A stretch of DNA of 64,000 bases from Hyphomicrobium sp. (GCA_019751875.1 JAIEMV010000001.1:399991-463990); one strand, 5' to 3'. Counted from the first letter of the stretch, positions 52,111 to 60,598 are shown. The notes: a model not told the origin generated them from the letters alone. A program made the numbers and translations.

Positions 52111-53673
52111 ATGGCAGTCGATAAGAACAAGGTCCTGGACGCGCTGCGCCGCGTCAAGGGGCCGGACCTCACCAGCAATCTCGTCGATCTGGGGCTGATC
52201 TCCGAGGTGCTGATCAAAGACGATCGCGTCTATTTCTCGATCACTGTCCCGGCGCATCGCGCGCAGGAGCTGGAGGCGCTGCGGCAGGCGGCCGAAAAGG
52301 TGGTCAGCGGTCTTGATGATGTGGCGGGTGCCACCGTCGTTCTGACGGCGGAACGCGGTGGAATGTCTGCGCCGCCGGCTCCGCCGCTCCCCTCGCGTGC
52401 GGCCGCGTCGTCGGCTGGCAGCAACGTGACGGAACATCCGCGTGTGCGTGAAGCGCGTGAAAAAGGGACCACGGGTGACGGGGCGGGTGCGCGCGCGGCA
52501 CCAGCCGGTCCCGCGCCGACGATCACGCCGCGTTCGGCCAATCAGCCGCTCGGCATTCCCGGCATCAAGCATCTGATTGCGGTGGCGTCGGGCAAGGGCG
52601 GCGTCGGCAAATCGACGACGGCGGTCAACCTTGCGCTCGGACTGCGCGCGATCGGGCTCAAGGCCGGTATCATGGATGCCGACATTTACGGTCCATCGCA
52701 GCCGCGACTGCTGGGCTTGTCCGGCAAGCCGCACGTGACGGAGCAAAACAAGCTGCGGCCTATGGAGGGCTACGGCCTCAAGGCGATGTCCATGGGCTTC
52801 ATGGTGGACGAGGGCACGCCGATCGTGTGGCGCGGGCCGATGGTGGTGCAGGCGCTGAACCAGATGCTGCGCGAGGTGATGTGGGGCGAACTCGATGCGC
52901 TCATCATCGACATGCCGCCGGGCACGGGTGACGTGCAGCTGACGATGGCGCAGCAGGTGCCGCTGTCGGGTGCGGTGATCGTGTCAACACCGCAGGACCT
53001 GGCGCTGATCGATGCGCGCAAGGGGCTCGCCATGTTCCAGCGCGTGAACGTGCCGGTGCTCGGGCTCATTGAGAACATGAGTTACTTCCTGTGCCCGAGC
53101 TGCGGGACGCGCAGCGACATCTTCGGACACGGCGGAGCGGAATTGGAGGCGCAGAAGCTTGGGCTGCCGTTCCTCGGCGGTGTGCCGCTGCACATGGATA
53201 TTCGCGAGCGGTCCGACAGCGGCCGGCCGATTGTCGCCACTGCGCCGGACAGCCCGCAGGCGCTGATCTATCGCGAGATCGCGGCGAAGGTCTGGGGCGA
53301 GGTGCAGAAGGCGGCGGGGGCTGCGGAGAAGGCGCCGGATCTGATGGTGTCGCCCGGTAGCGACGTGCTGCACGTGGCGTTCGAGGGTGGCGAGAAGTAC
53401 GATCTCACTGCGGAAATGCTACGCGTAATGAGCCCGTCCGCGGAGGTGCAGGGTCATTCGCCCGAGCAGCGCGTGACGGTTGCCAAGAAGAAGAACGTGC
53501 GGATTTCGGAGCTGCGTCCGATCGGTAATTACGCGGTGCGGATCGTGTTCGACGACAAGCACGACACGGGCCTGTTCACGTGGGATTACCTGCGCACGCT
53601 CGGCCGCGAGAAAGAGACCCGCTGGGCGGAGTATCTCAGCGAGATGGAAAAGAAGGGGTTGAGCAGGGGGTAG
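52111..53673 (+). CDS. mrp: Mrp/NBP35-type iron-sulphur carrier ATPase with C-terminal DUF971
   Basis: This 520-residue protein has three parts: an N-terminal MIP18/DUF59 domain (KNKVLDALRRVKGPDLTSNL, about 4-85), an Ala/Pro linker, and the Mrp P-loop ATPase (VASGKGGVGKSTTAVNLALG at about 160; LDALIIDMPPGTGDVQLTM; metal-binding CPSCG at about 328). A C-terminal DUF971 (GBBH-like N) domain follows at about 425-515 (LRPIGNYAVRIVFDDKHDTG). The same three-part order is known from plastid HCF101. It likely assembles or delivers [4Fe-4S] clusters. ATG 52111 has AGGAG 6 bases upstream. Confidence 0.92.
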   Translation: MAVDKNKVLDALRRVKGPDLTSNLVDLGLISEVLIKDDRVYFSITVPAHRAQELEALRQAAEKVVSGLDDVAGATVVLTAERGGMSAPPAPPLPSRAAASSAGSNVTEHPRVREAREKGTTGDGAGARAAPAGPAPTITPRSANQPLGIPGIKHLIAVASGKGGVGKSTTAVNLALGLRAIGLKAGIMDADIYGPSQPRLLGLSGKPHVTEQNKLRPMEGYGLKAMSMGFMVDEGTPIVWRGPMVVQALNQMLREVMWGELDALIIDMPPGTGDVQLTMAQQVPLSGAVIVSTPQDLALIDARKGLAMFQRVNVPVLGLIENMSYFLCPSCGTRSDIFGHGGAELEAQKLGLPFLGGVPLHMDIRERSDSGRPIVATAPDSPQALIYREIAAKVWGEVQKAAGAAEKAPDLMVSPGSDVLHVAFEGGEKYDLTAEMLRVMSPSAEVQGHSPEQRVTVAKKKNVRISELRPIGNYAVRIVFDDKHDTGLFTWDYLRTLGREKETRWAEYLSEMEKKGLSRG

Positions 53674-53784
53674 GTGAGCATCCCCACCGATGTCATTCGG
53701 GTGGCTGACGGTTGCCAGTTGCAACTGACAATTCACCTCTGTCTGCTCAAATATCTAAGAAACAGAGACCTTGGCAGCGATGCA

Positions 53785-54225
53785 ATGACTAAAGATTTGA
53801 GTGCAGGGTCGGATGCTGCCCATCAGCTGATCGCAACGCTGGCTAAACGGTGTCCCGACCTCGAAATTGTACCAAGCGAGCACAGCGCAGGCGAGTTGGG
53901 CTGGAACATTCCAGTACAGCAGGGGCTCACCACAGAGCTTTGGCTATCGTTTTCGAACAACGATGAGATGCACTTTAGCCTCGAGAATTTTCGCATTAGC
54001 TTTTTTCCGTGCACGGACAGTATTGAAGGCGAGAAATTTGTCGACGCTGTTTCAGGTTTTATCGATGGAACGTACCAGATCATCGAACACTACCGCGGCA
54101 GCCGTTGTGTGAGGGCCGACCTTCAAAAGCCTAACGGTGATGAGTGGGAAACAATTGCAAGTTCGAGCCGGCTTCACTGGCCGTTACCGTATCGTAAAAC
54201 TTTCAAGACAATCAAAAACGGCTGA
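53785..54225 (+). CDS. Hypothetical protein of low GC
   Basis: This protein of about 146 residues begins MTKDLSAGSDAAHQL. It shows mixed alpha/beta composition (ELGWNIPVQQGLTTELWLSF, FSLENFRISFFPCTDSIEG). No signal, membrane segment or known motif; its size and acidity resemble small immunity or orphan proteins, but this is not evidence of function. GC content is clearly lower than the flanking genes, pointing to transfer. The start is uncertain because the frame is open upstream to 53674 and no good ribosome-binding site is seen. Confidence 0.5.
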   Translation: MTKDLSAGSDAAHQLIATLAKRCPDLEIVPSEHSAGELGWNIPVQQGLTTELWLSFSNNDEMHFSLENFRISFFPCTDSIEGEKFVDAVSGFIDGTYQIIEHYRGSRCVRADLQKPNGDEWETIASSSRLHWPLPYRKTFKTIKNG

Positions 54226-55072
54226 GGCTGACCAGCCCAAGTTGAAACCATTGCGTTGCGATAGTCTTTGCCCTCGTTCTCCGTTATCCGGCGCTCGGTG
54301 GCCAAGTGCTAAGACAGCCTTCGCGTTGAAAGTTGTCTGGGTCCCGGCCGGCTTCGCTGCGCTCGCGCGCCGGGATGACGGTGGCATGAGGGTGCACGTC
54401 CCCCTCTCCCCATCGTCTTCGATGGGGAGAGGGTTGGGGTGAGGGGCAGCATCCGCACGGTGCTGGCATACGCTTGAAGCTTTTCAACGCGCGGCTGGGT
54501 GTGTGCATGTCTGCGATCGCGCAAGCGGCTGCCGCTCACCCTAACCCTCTCCCCGTACGGCGCGCATCGCGCGCCTACGGGGAGAGGGGCTACGTGCAGC
54601 GCTCGCGCCGAAAGTTTTTTCAACCGACTTATCCTCGCCTCTCAACGCTCCCTTAAACTCCTCCTCATCTCCGTCCCTCATTGAAGGGGGCGTTGCTTAA
54701 GAGGCGTCTTGTGACGTGGGGCGGGGTGCAGAAGTTGCTGACGGTACGTACGCACGTGCTCTCGGTGAGGCTCGGACCGGCCACCTGCTGGAACGCAGGC
54801 TGCGAAGAACGCGCTGAAACGTCGGTCGTATGCCAGAAATCCTGCGCGGGGCGGTCCGTGGGCCGCACCATACTACAAACCTCAGCGGCTCATCCGCCGC
54901 CCCGCCCCCTTCGCTTTCGGGTGAAGGAAGAAACGAAAAGGAGACCGTGGTGACATTCGCGAAGTGTGTTGGGGGTTGTATAGATCGCGCCGGTAATGCC
55001 ATCGCAACAAACAAAGGCCGCATCACTTCGTGACGCGGCCTGTTTGTTTCGTCAGTTGCCCGTTCGGCGGAG
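54226..55072. other. Intergenic block of palindromic repeats
   Basis: 847 bases without a supported gene. At 54349-54386 lies a CCGGCCGGCTTCGCTGCGCT-type repeat ending CGCCGGGATGACGG. At 54402-54433 there is a perfect 14-bp stem (CCCTCTCCCCATCG / CGATGGGGAGAGGG). At 54545-54588 a 20-bp stem with one bulge (CCCTCTCCCCGTA-c-GGCGCGC / GCGCGCC-TACGGGGAGAGGG). These share the CCTCTCCCC...GGGGAGAGG core common in alphaproteobacterial intergenic repeats. The rest (54660-55010) shows no feature. Confidence 0.6.
55016..55040. terminator. Hairpin after the AdoMetDC-like gene
   Basis: GGCCGCATCAC (55016-55026) / GTGACGCGGCC (55030-55040), one mismatch, flanked by T-rich sequence on both sides (TGTTTGTTT on plus, TTTGTTTGTTG on minus). 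Confidence 0.6.
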
Positions 55073-55591
55073 CTAAGCGGCCTTGCGGGCGACTGAACCA
55101 CGGACGGTGGCGATCGGCTTCTTGAAGCGGGCGCCGTCGGTGGGAAGGCGCAGCTTTTTCACGACGGCTTCGCGCGCGTCGAAGGCATCCGCGAAGGCCG
55201 TCAGTGCCATCTCGGGGCGAAGGACGCCCTGGATGTCGATTGCGACATAGGCCGTCGAAGGCCAGGCCTCGATGGCGATGCGGCCGCCCGTGAACGACAC
55301 GGTGCCGGTGACGGCGCCGGTCTTCGGCTGACGCTTCAGGTCCGACGACGTGACAGAGAGGCGCGAGAACGCAAGGGCGCGTCCCACGGCCCGCTGCACA
55401 GCGCGGACAGTGCCGATCTCGCCGGCGCCAGTCAGATCGATGGCGACGGTTTTCAGCGATACGGTATCGGAACTTTCGGTCCCGCAATCCACGCGCTCAT
55501 CGCGCGCTACCACAGCGAATTCTTCCTCTTGGGCGGGGCTTGAACGAGTCAAGTCCATCCCCAATTGGAAGAGGGCGTCATTAAAGGCCAT
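55073..55591 (-). CDS. S-adenosylmethionine decarboxylase-like protein, probably catalytically inactive
   Basis: This 172-residue protein has in its second half GTVSFTGGRIAIEAWPSTAY followed by VAIDIQG. This aligns with the active-site strand of bacterial AdoMet decarboxylase (SpeH), whose pattern is ESH(I/L)SIHTWPE-x-GYAAVDIFTCG. The WP, Y, A and D-I positions match. The Glu-Ser cleavage pair that makes the pyruvoyl group is replaced by T-G-G-R, the following His is replaced by Glu, and the C-terminal Cys is absent. So it shares the fold but should not self-process. A regulatory or binding role is possible. GGGGAGGG precedes the ATG; direct repeats lie upstream at 55637-55674. Confidence 0.65.
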   Translation of the reverse strand: MAFNDALFQLGMDLTRSSPAQEEEFAVVARDERVDCGTESSDTVSLKTVAIDLTGAGEIGTVRAVQRAVGRALAFSRLSVTSSDLKRQPKTGAVTGTVSFTGGRIAIEAWPSTAYVAIDIQGVLRPEMALTAFADAFDAREAVVKKLRLPTDGARFKKPIATVRGSVARKAA

Positions 55592-55636
55592 GTGACCCTC
55601 CCCAACCAGCAGATAGATTCAACCCGTCCGCTCCTT

Positions 55637-55674
55637 ACCTTAGGGGTGTGGGGATTGCTCCTTGACCTTAGGGG
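55637..55674. promoter_or_regulatory. Direct repeats upstream of the AdoMetDC-like gene
   Basis: ACCTTAGGGG at 55637-55646 and 55665-55674, 28 bp apart, each preceded by CCTT(G). They lie 46-83 bases upstream of the leftward start codon, a usual operator position. The remaining part of 55592-55908 has no gene. Confidence 0.4.
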
Positions 55675-55863
55675 CAGGTGGACGAACGGAGAGGGGTGCA
55701 TATGAGGCCAGTGCCCCCCCTGCGCAAGAAAAAAATGACCCCGGGGGCAAAATAAATTGCGGATGCGTTTCACCTGCCCTTAACGCGAGTCTGCAAGGGG
55801 TTAGCTCGCGTCTTGCGGTGCAGACTTTGCCGTCTACGCTGTAGAATTTTTTGCTTCTAGATT

Positions 55864-55905
55864 GCGCCTTCCGACTCCGCTGACGCGGAGCCGGCCGGAA
55901 GGCGC
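55864..55905. repeat. Palindromic element overlapping the end of the AsmA gene
   Basis: Nested stems GCGCCTTCCG ... CGGAAGGCGC with inner CTCCGC/GCGGAG. It resembles the element at 30906-30946 (shared GCCGGCCGGAAGGCGCG). Placed just after the leftward asmA-like stop, so it may act as a terminator. Confidence 0.5.
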
Positions 55906-55908
55906 GCG

Positions 55909-58275
55909 TTATTGGGCAGCGTCGCCGCCGCTGCCGAACAAGCCGCGCAGGATTTCCTTCGTATCCTTGCCCTTGAACTGCTTGCCGATCTCCTTGATCG
56001 TTTCGACGGCCTTGTTCGGGTCCTTGAGGACGCCGCCAAGATCAGGCGCGAACTTTGGTTTTTCCCAGGGACCCTGGACTTTCAGCGGGATTTCCAAACC
56101 GCCGATATCGATTGCGCCGCCCTGGCCGCGGGCGTCGGCGACGATCTTCGGCCTCAGCGTGTAATCGATGGATCGGTCGCCGAGCTTCACCGCTCCCTCG
56201 CCGGTGACGCGGATCAAGGGGCCTATGAGCTTCAGATCGGCGTTGCGAGCGACGCCGCCATTTATGGCCCAGCTCGAGGTCATTGAGCTGAAGTCGGTCT
56301 TCTCAGTCGGCGCGGAGGAGAGGCCACCCAATTTGCCCTGGCCGATGTTGCGCAACAGGCCCGGTATGTTGATGCCGACGATCGCGCCGTCGTTGAAGGC
56401 GATGTCGGCGCTGCCGCCAAGGGAGTTCATGATGGCCGCTTGCGTTTTGCCCTGCCCGGTGACGCCGGCGGTGATCTTGGCTTTGCCACTGAGCCAGTCG
56501 AGGTCGGCGGCATCTTTCAGGAGCGGCAAGCCTTCGACGCCCTCGAGGGCGACATTTGTCGTTATGCGCGGGTAGGCGAGGTCGGAGGCATCGATGGCGA
56601 CGAGGCCTTTGCCGCGGCCACCGTAAAGCTGGACGTCGCTGAAGTCGACCCTGAGGACGCCGGCCTTGAGGATCGCGGCAATGTTCGACTGGCCGACTTT
56701 GATCTCTTTGTAAAAAAGGCGGCCGACGGTCAGGCGTGCGTCGGCGTCGACGACGTTGAGCAGCGAGAAGTCGTAAGGCGCCGTGCTCCAGCCGGAGCGC
56801 TGCGCGAAGCCGCGAACTTGGGGCCCGGTCGCCGGCGGGTTGGCTTTCAGAAGGTCTTCGATCGACTGCGGAGTTTCGGGTGTTGCCGAATTCGCGGACG
56901 GTTGCGTGGCGGGGGCGGGCACCGGTGGCGGCGATGTCGCTGATGGCGCGCCGAGGATGGCATTGAGGTCAAGTTCGGTGAACTTGAGGTTGGCTTTCAG
57001 AATCGGGCGAGCGCCGCCTGTGGTCACCGCGATGTCGCCGGTGCCTTTCGTGCGATCGATGGCACCCGTCGCGCCGCTCAGAGTCCACGTGTTGTTTGCG
57101 GCGGAGAGTTTGCCGGTAACGGCCAGCGGTTGATCGGGTGCCTCGGCGGGCGTCTGTCTTTGTGCGAAGGCCAGCAGGCGATGCAGAGACGGTGAGGACA
57201 GCGCGAGGTTGCCATCAAGATCGGGGGCGTCGCTGAAGCGGACGCTGCCGTCGTAGCGCAGATCGAGGGGCCGGCCCTTGAGGTGTGCAATGAGGCGCGC
57301 GGACGAGGATCGCAGGAGTTCGTTGGGAGAGGTAATCTCGCTCGTCAAGGTGAGGATGTCGTTGCGCCAGTGGAACGATCCATCGACCCTGGCGGTGCCG
57401 TCGAGGGATGGGGCGGCGATCGTGAAATCAATGCCAGATGCTGTCTCGAATGCGTTGGTGCGGAGGTCGGAATAGAGAACGGTGCCTCGCGTGATGCGGA
57501 CATCGCCGAGTGTGAGCTTTTGCAGCGTGCGGGGCGGGCCTTCGGGGAGCGAGGCCGGGGCATCTGAGACGACGCCGGGATCAGGTGTCGCCTGGGCAAA
57601 CTGGATTTTGCCTTGCTGCGGGAGCGCACCGGCAAAATCCCAGCTCTTGCGGCCGTTGGCATCGATCTGGAGACTGAGCACGGGCTCTTCGAGACGCACA
57701 TCTTGCACTTCGACTTCGCGCTTCAGGAGCGGCATGAGCGCGACACTGGCCGTCAGGCTCTTGATGGTGATCAGCGGCGGTGCCGTCATGCCGGGCGGCG
57801 CCGACAGCGAAACGTTCGCCATGCTGACGCCGAGAGACGGGTAGAACGTGAAGGATGTCGGGCCCTCGATGACGAGATCGCGACCCGTCTCGTCTTTGAC
57901 GCGCTGTACGATCTGCTCGCGCACGAAATCAGCGGGTCCGGCGATATAGAGGGCGGCGGCACCAGCGCCGGCAAGCCCGACCACCACCAACAAAATGATG
58001 AGCAGAATCTTCAGGACGCCAGTGCCGCCGTCGTCATCGGGTGGACCGGGGCGATAGCGGGTTGCCGGAGGCGGTGGCGGCATGCGGCCACCGGGTGGCG
58101 GTTTGTACCCTGGGGCTGGTGGACCGGGTCGATGATGGGGCTGCTGGCTATGGCTTGGCGGAGGCCCGAAGTCTTGACCCGGCCGCGTGGCGCGTGGATC
58201 GACTTCCGCGCTGGGACGATAGGCGCCGAGGCTCGGTGGTTGCGTGGGCCGTCGCGGAGGTTTATTCGACGTCAT
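55909..58275 (-). CDS. AsmA-family inner-membrane protein
   Basis: This 788-residue protein has a Pro-rich cytoplasmic N-terminus (about 1-85), one transmembrane helix (VLKILLIILLVVVGLAGAGA, about 87-106), then the AsmA N-domain (VKDETGRDLVIEGPTSFTFY, PSLGVSMANVSLSAPPGM) and a long beta-rich body ending with the AsmA C-terminal domain (GGSADIAFNDGAIVGINIPG then SSSWAINGGVARN-like repeats, seen as MTSSWAINGGVARNADL). AsmA proteins span the periplasm and take part in lipid traffic or outer-membrane assembly. The proline-rich cytosolic extension is unusual. Confidence 0.88.
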   Translation of the reverse strand: MTSNKPPRRPTQPPSLGAYRPSAEVDPRATRPGQDFGPPPSHSQQPHHRPGPPAPGYKPPPGGRMPPPPPATRYRPGPPDDDGGTGVLKILLIILLVVVGLAGAGAAALYIAGPADFVREQIVQRVKDETGRDLVIEGPTSFTFYPSLGVSMANVSLSAPPGMTAPPLITIKSLTASVALMPLLKREVEVQDVRLEEPVLSLQIDANGRKSWDFAGALPQQGKIQFAQATPDPGVVSDAPASLPEGPPRTLQKLTLGDVRITRGTVLYSDLRTNAFETASGIDFTIAAPSLDGTARVDGSFHWRNDILTLTSEITSPNELLRSSSARLIAHLKGRPLDLRYDGSVRFSDAPDLDGNLALSSPSLHRLLAFAQRQTPAEAPDQPLAVTGKLSAANNTWTLSGATGAIDRTKGTGDIAVTTGGARPILKANLKFTELDLNAILGAPSATSPPPVPAPATQPSANSATPETPQSIEDLLKANPPATGPQVRGFAQRSGWSTAPYDFSLLNVVDADARLTVGRLFYKEIKVGQSNIAAILKAGVLRVDFSDVQLYGGRGKGLVAIDASDLAYPRITTNVALEGVEGLPLLKDAADLDWLSGKAKITAGVTGQGKTQAAIMNSLGGSADIAFNDGAIVGINIPGLLRNIGQGKLGGLSSAPTEKTDFSSMTSSWAINGGVARNADLKLIGPLIRVTGEGAVKLGDRSIDYTLRPKIVADARGQGGAIDIGGLEIPLKVQGPWEKPKFAPDLGGVLKDPNKAVETIKEIGKQFKGKDTKEILRGLFGSGGDAAQ

Positions 58276-58640
58276 TATGAAGGTCTCGACAGACGCGCGC
58301 AGAAGCGCGGTGGTGCGGTGCGATCAGTTTCGAAAGCATCGTTGCTGCCAAGACTTGGGGCTATGGGCTTCTTCGGGCAAGAGATTTAGCGCCGCGGGCG
58401 TCGCGCCTGCACACCTTTGCTCTAACAATGAGCCTAAAGGCGGCAGCAGGCGCGAATGTGTTCTTCCGTCCAGCCCTCCCGCTTGCTGGCAGGATTCATA
58501 TGCAACCGGAAGCTGAGTATGCGAGGCGCGGGGCCGAACGGGATTCGGCTTGGAGAGTCAGAGTGGTAAAGCAGAAGTCATACACAATTGTGCCATTTGA
58601 GTGCCCTTAAACCGGTGACCGAATCTCCTAGATTCAATCT
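58276..58640. promoter_or_regulatory. GANTC-rich upstream region of the thermonuclease-like gene
   Basis: 365 bases without a gene. GANTC (CcrM methylation) sites occur at 58493, 58542, 58555, 58621 and 58631, and one more at 58647 inside the gene start. Chance expectation is about one per 256 bases. The density suggests a methylation-controlled, GcrA-responsive promoter. Confidence 0.5.
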
Positions 58641-58654
58641 ATGGATGAATCTAG
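58628..58654 (+). promoter_or_regulatory. Inverted repeat enclosing a start codon
   Basis: CTAGATTCA (58628-58636) / TGAATCTAG (58646-58654), perfect 9-bp arms with a 9-base loop that contains the ATG at 58641. Each arm holds one GANTC site. It may act as an operator or as an mRNA hairpin exposing or hiding the start; no Shine-Dalgarno sequence is present. Confidence 0.55.
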
Positions 58655-59360
58655 GTCTCGATTGTCTCTTCGCCGGCCGGTGGCGTTTGCGCTGGGTGGC
58701 GTTGCTTTATCCCTGGCGCTGGCCTCGACGGCCGACGCGCTCACCTGGTTCGGCAGATCCGAACTCTCCGGAACTGCCTACGTGATCGACGGCGACACCA
58801 TTGAAATCGACGGAAAACATGTTCGCCTCGAGGGAATCGACGCCCCGGAAACGGCGCAGGTGTGCCGCCGAGCAAACGGCCGGGACTGGTCCTGCGGACG
58901 CGCGGCAGCGGATGCACTTGCTGAACTGGTCGGTGCGCGCCGGGTCACGTGTCGCGAAGAGGGCACGGACAAGTATGACCGGGTGCTCGGCATCTGTTCG
59001 GTTGACGGCGTGGATATCAGCGCTGAACTCGTGCGGCGCGGTTACGCATGGGCGTTCGTCAAATATTCGGACCGCTATGTGAAGGAGGAGGCCGAGGCGA
59101 AGGCGGCCGCGGCTGGCATTTGGCAGGGCGAAGCTGAACCGGCTTGGATCTATAGGCAAAATCGCTGGAAAGTCGCGGAAGGCGATGCGCCTCAGGGCTG
59201 CGCCATCAAGGGCAACATCACAGCAAACGGCCGAATCTATCACATGCCATGGAGCCCCTGGTATGGACGGGTCAAGGTGGCCCCAACGCGCGGCGAGCGC
59301 TGGTTTTGCAGTGAGGCGGAAGCTCAAGAGGCCGGGTGGCGCTCGGTAGGGCTTCGTTGA
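58641..59360 (+). CDS. Exported thermonuclease-like (SNase) protein
   Basis: This 239-residue protein has a signal peptide or anchor (RPVAFALGGVALSLALASTADA) followed by a staphylococcal-nuclease-like domain. Visible are GTAYVIDGDTIEIDGKHVRL, EGIDAPE (catalytic Arg/Glu region), the YDRVLGICSVDGVDISAELV block, RRGYAWAF and AAAAGIWQGE. The C-terminal 65 residues (CAIKGNITANGRIYHMPWSP) form a small conserved add-on seen in ExoI-like proteins. It probably cleaves nucleic acids in the periplasm. Start codon lies in a hairpin loop with GANTC sites. Confidence 0.87.
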   Translation: MDESRSRLSLRRPVAFALGGVALSLALASTADALTWFGRSELSGTAYVIDGDTIEIDGKHVRLEGIDAPETAQVCRRANGRDWSCGRAAADALAELVGARRVTCREEGTDKYDRVLGICSVDGVDISAELVRRGYAWAFVKYSDRYVKEEAEAKAAAAGIWQGEAEPAWIYRQNRWKVAEGDAPQGCAIKGNITANGRIYHMPWSPWYGRVKVAPTRGERWFCSEAEAQEAGWRSVGLR

Positions 59361-59454
59361 TCGGTTGAATATACTGCCGCCTCCGCGTTGACAGACGACG
59401 CGGCGCGGGAGATTCTGCCCGTACAATTCCGCTCACTTATTCCGCGAGGACAAT

Positions 59455-60285
59455 ATGCGCCTGAGCGCTCAGGTCATCAGTGCATGCCATGCCGCCGCTG
59501 CGACTGCCGTATTCACTGCGGGCGTCCTTGGCTCGAGTGGAGCGTTCGCGGGGCCAGTGTGGGATGGGATCAAGGCGGAGGTCTACGGGTCGAGGGCGCT
59601 CCTTGATGGGTCGGCGGTGATCAAATTCCAAGCACCGTACCGGCCGGATGATGTGATGGCGGTGCCTCTTGCAGCGGACGTGCATCTGGCGAAGGGGCAG
59701 GCGATCAAGTCCGTGTCATTCATCGTGGATGAGAACCCTTCTCCAGTGGCAGCCGTCTTCCAGGTCGGGGGTGCGCGAGAGCACGCGGCGCTCACGACGT
59801 ACATTCGTCTCAACCAGCAGTCCGATGTCCGCGTCGTCGTCGAAACGACTTCGGGCGAACTGTTCATGGTGGAGCAGCTTGTGAAGTTTGCCGGCGGGCA
59901 AGCTTCGTGTTCGGCCCCTCCGCAGGGTTCGCCGGATGAGATCGCAGCGAATATGGGCAAGATGACGCTTGCGCTGCAAGGACCCCGGGCCGTCTCGTCC
60001 CATTCGGTCCAGCGTGCCGAATTCGAACTGAACCATCCCAATCACACCGGCATGGTGCTGGACCAGATCACATTGTTCTATGTTCCGCTGCTAATGGTGG
60101 AGCAGATTGAAGTCAAACAGGGCGACGACGTGGTGCTGACCATGGCCGGTAGCATTACAATGAAGCAGAACCCCAAGTTTGCCTTCGATTTCATCACAAA
60201 CGGCGCAACAGAGATGACGGTGACGGCGCGCGATACCAGCGGAGCCGTGTTCTCACGCACATTCCCGATCGGGCCTGCGACCTGA
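59455..60285 (+). CDS. Quinoprotein-dehydrogenase-associated SoxYZ-like carrier
   Basis: This 276-residue exported fusion of SoxY-like and SoxZ-like halves has a signal peptide ending around FTAGVLGSSGAFAGP. SoxY part: IKFQAPYRPDDVMAVPLA, IKSVSFIVDENPSPVAAVF, VRVVVETTSGELFMVEQLVK and the carrier-cysteine region GGQASCSAP. SoxZ part: HPNHTGMVLDQITLFYVP and an Ig-like end (NGATEMTVTARDTSGAVFSR). These fused carriers occur next to PQQ alcohol dehydrogenases in methylotrophs. Here none is adjacent. The swinging-arm motif differs from SoxY GGCGG but keeps one cysteine. Proposed role: periplasmic carrier for a quinoprotein-linked step. Confidence 0.85.
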   Translation: MRLSAQVISACHAAAATAVFTAGVLGSSGAFAGPVWDGIKAEVYGSRALLDGSAVIKFQAPYRPDDVMAVPLAADVHLAKGQAIKSVSFIVDENPSPVAAVFQVGGAREHAALTTYIRLNQQSDVRVVVETTSGELFMVEQLVKFAGGQASCSAPPQGSPDEIAANMGKMTLALQGPRAVSSHSVQRAEFELNHPNHTGMVLDQITLFYVPLLMVEQIEVKQGDDVVLTMAGSITMKQNPKFAFDFITNGATEMTVTARDTSGAVFSRTFPIGPAT

Positions 60286-60311
60286 GAATCCCGTTTGGAC
60301 GCCTGATAAAA

Positions 60312-60353
60312 AAAGAACCAGCGAGATGCAGTCATTGCTTTCACTGGTTCTTT
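60312..60353. terminator. Bidirectional terminator between converging genes
   Basis: AAAGAACCAG (60312-60321) / CTGGTTCTTT (60344-60353) with a 22-base loop, preceded by an A-run and followed by T-rich sequence. Serves the SoxYZ-like gene and the small gene at 60407. Confidence 0.65.
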
Positions 60354-60406
60354 AATTCAAATCCGCGCCGGACGGTGGGCCGTCCTCACGACAGGAGTCT
60401 CTCGTA

Positions 60407-60598
60407 CTAGGCAGCCTCGCTGAGGACGGTGAGTTTGCCGCTCACTTCCTCGATCTCGGCCACGTATTCGGTCCACTCCTGCTTATCTTCCGCCGTTTGG
60501 GTCGCATCAGCAATGGATTCCTTGAGATCCGCCGCCGCTACGCCAAGGGCGTAGATCAGCGTCTCGACCTCGGAATCGCTCAATTCGATCATGGGCAT
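60407..60598 (-). CDS. Small acidic hypothetical protein
   Basis: This 63-residue, strongly acidic, helical protein (ELSDSEVETLIYALGVAAADL at the N-terminus, EEVSGKLTVLSEAA at the end) reads as an amphipathic three-helix bundle. GGAGACCCTTCG before the ATG holds a weak ribosome-binding site. A terminator follows. Family not recognised; conserved-looking composition supports coding. Confidence 0.55.
   Translation of the reverse strand: MPMIELSDSEVETLIYALGVAAADLKESIADATQTAEDKQEWTEYVAEIEEVSGKLTVLSEAA

Noticed and set aside
54401-54589. CRISPR-like repeats
   Set aside because: Only two dissimilar palindromes, no regular spacing, no spacers and no cas genes.
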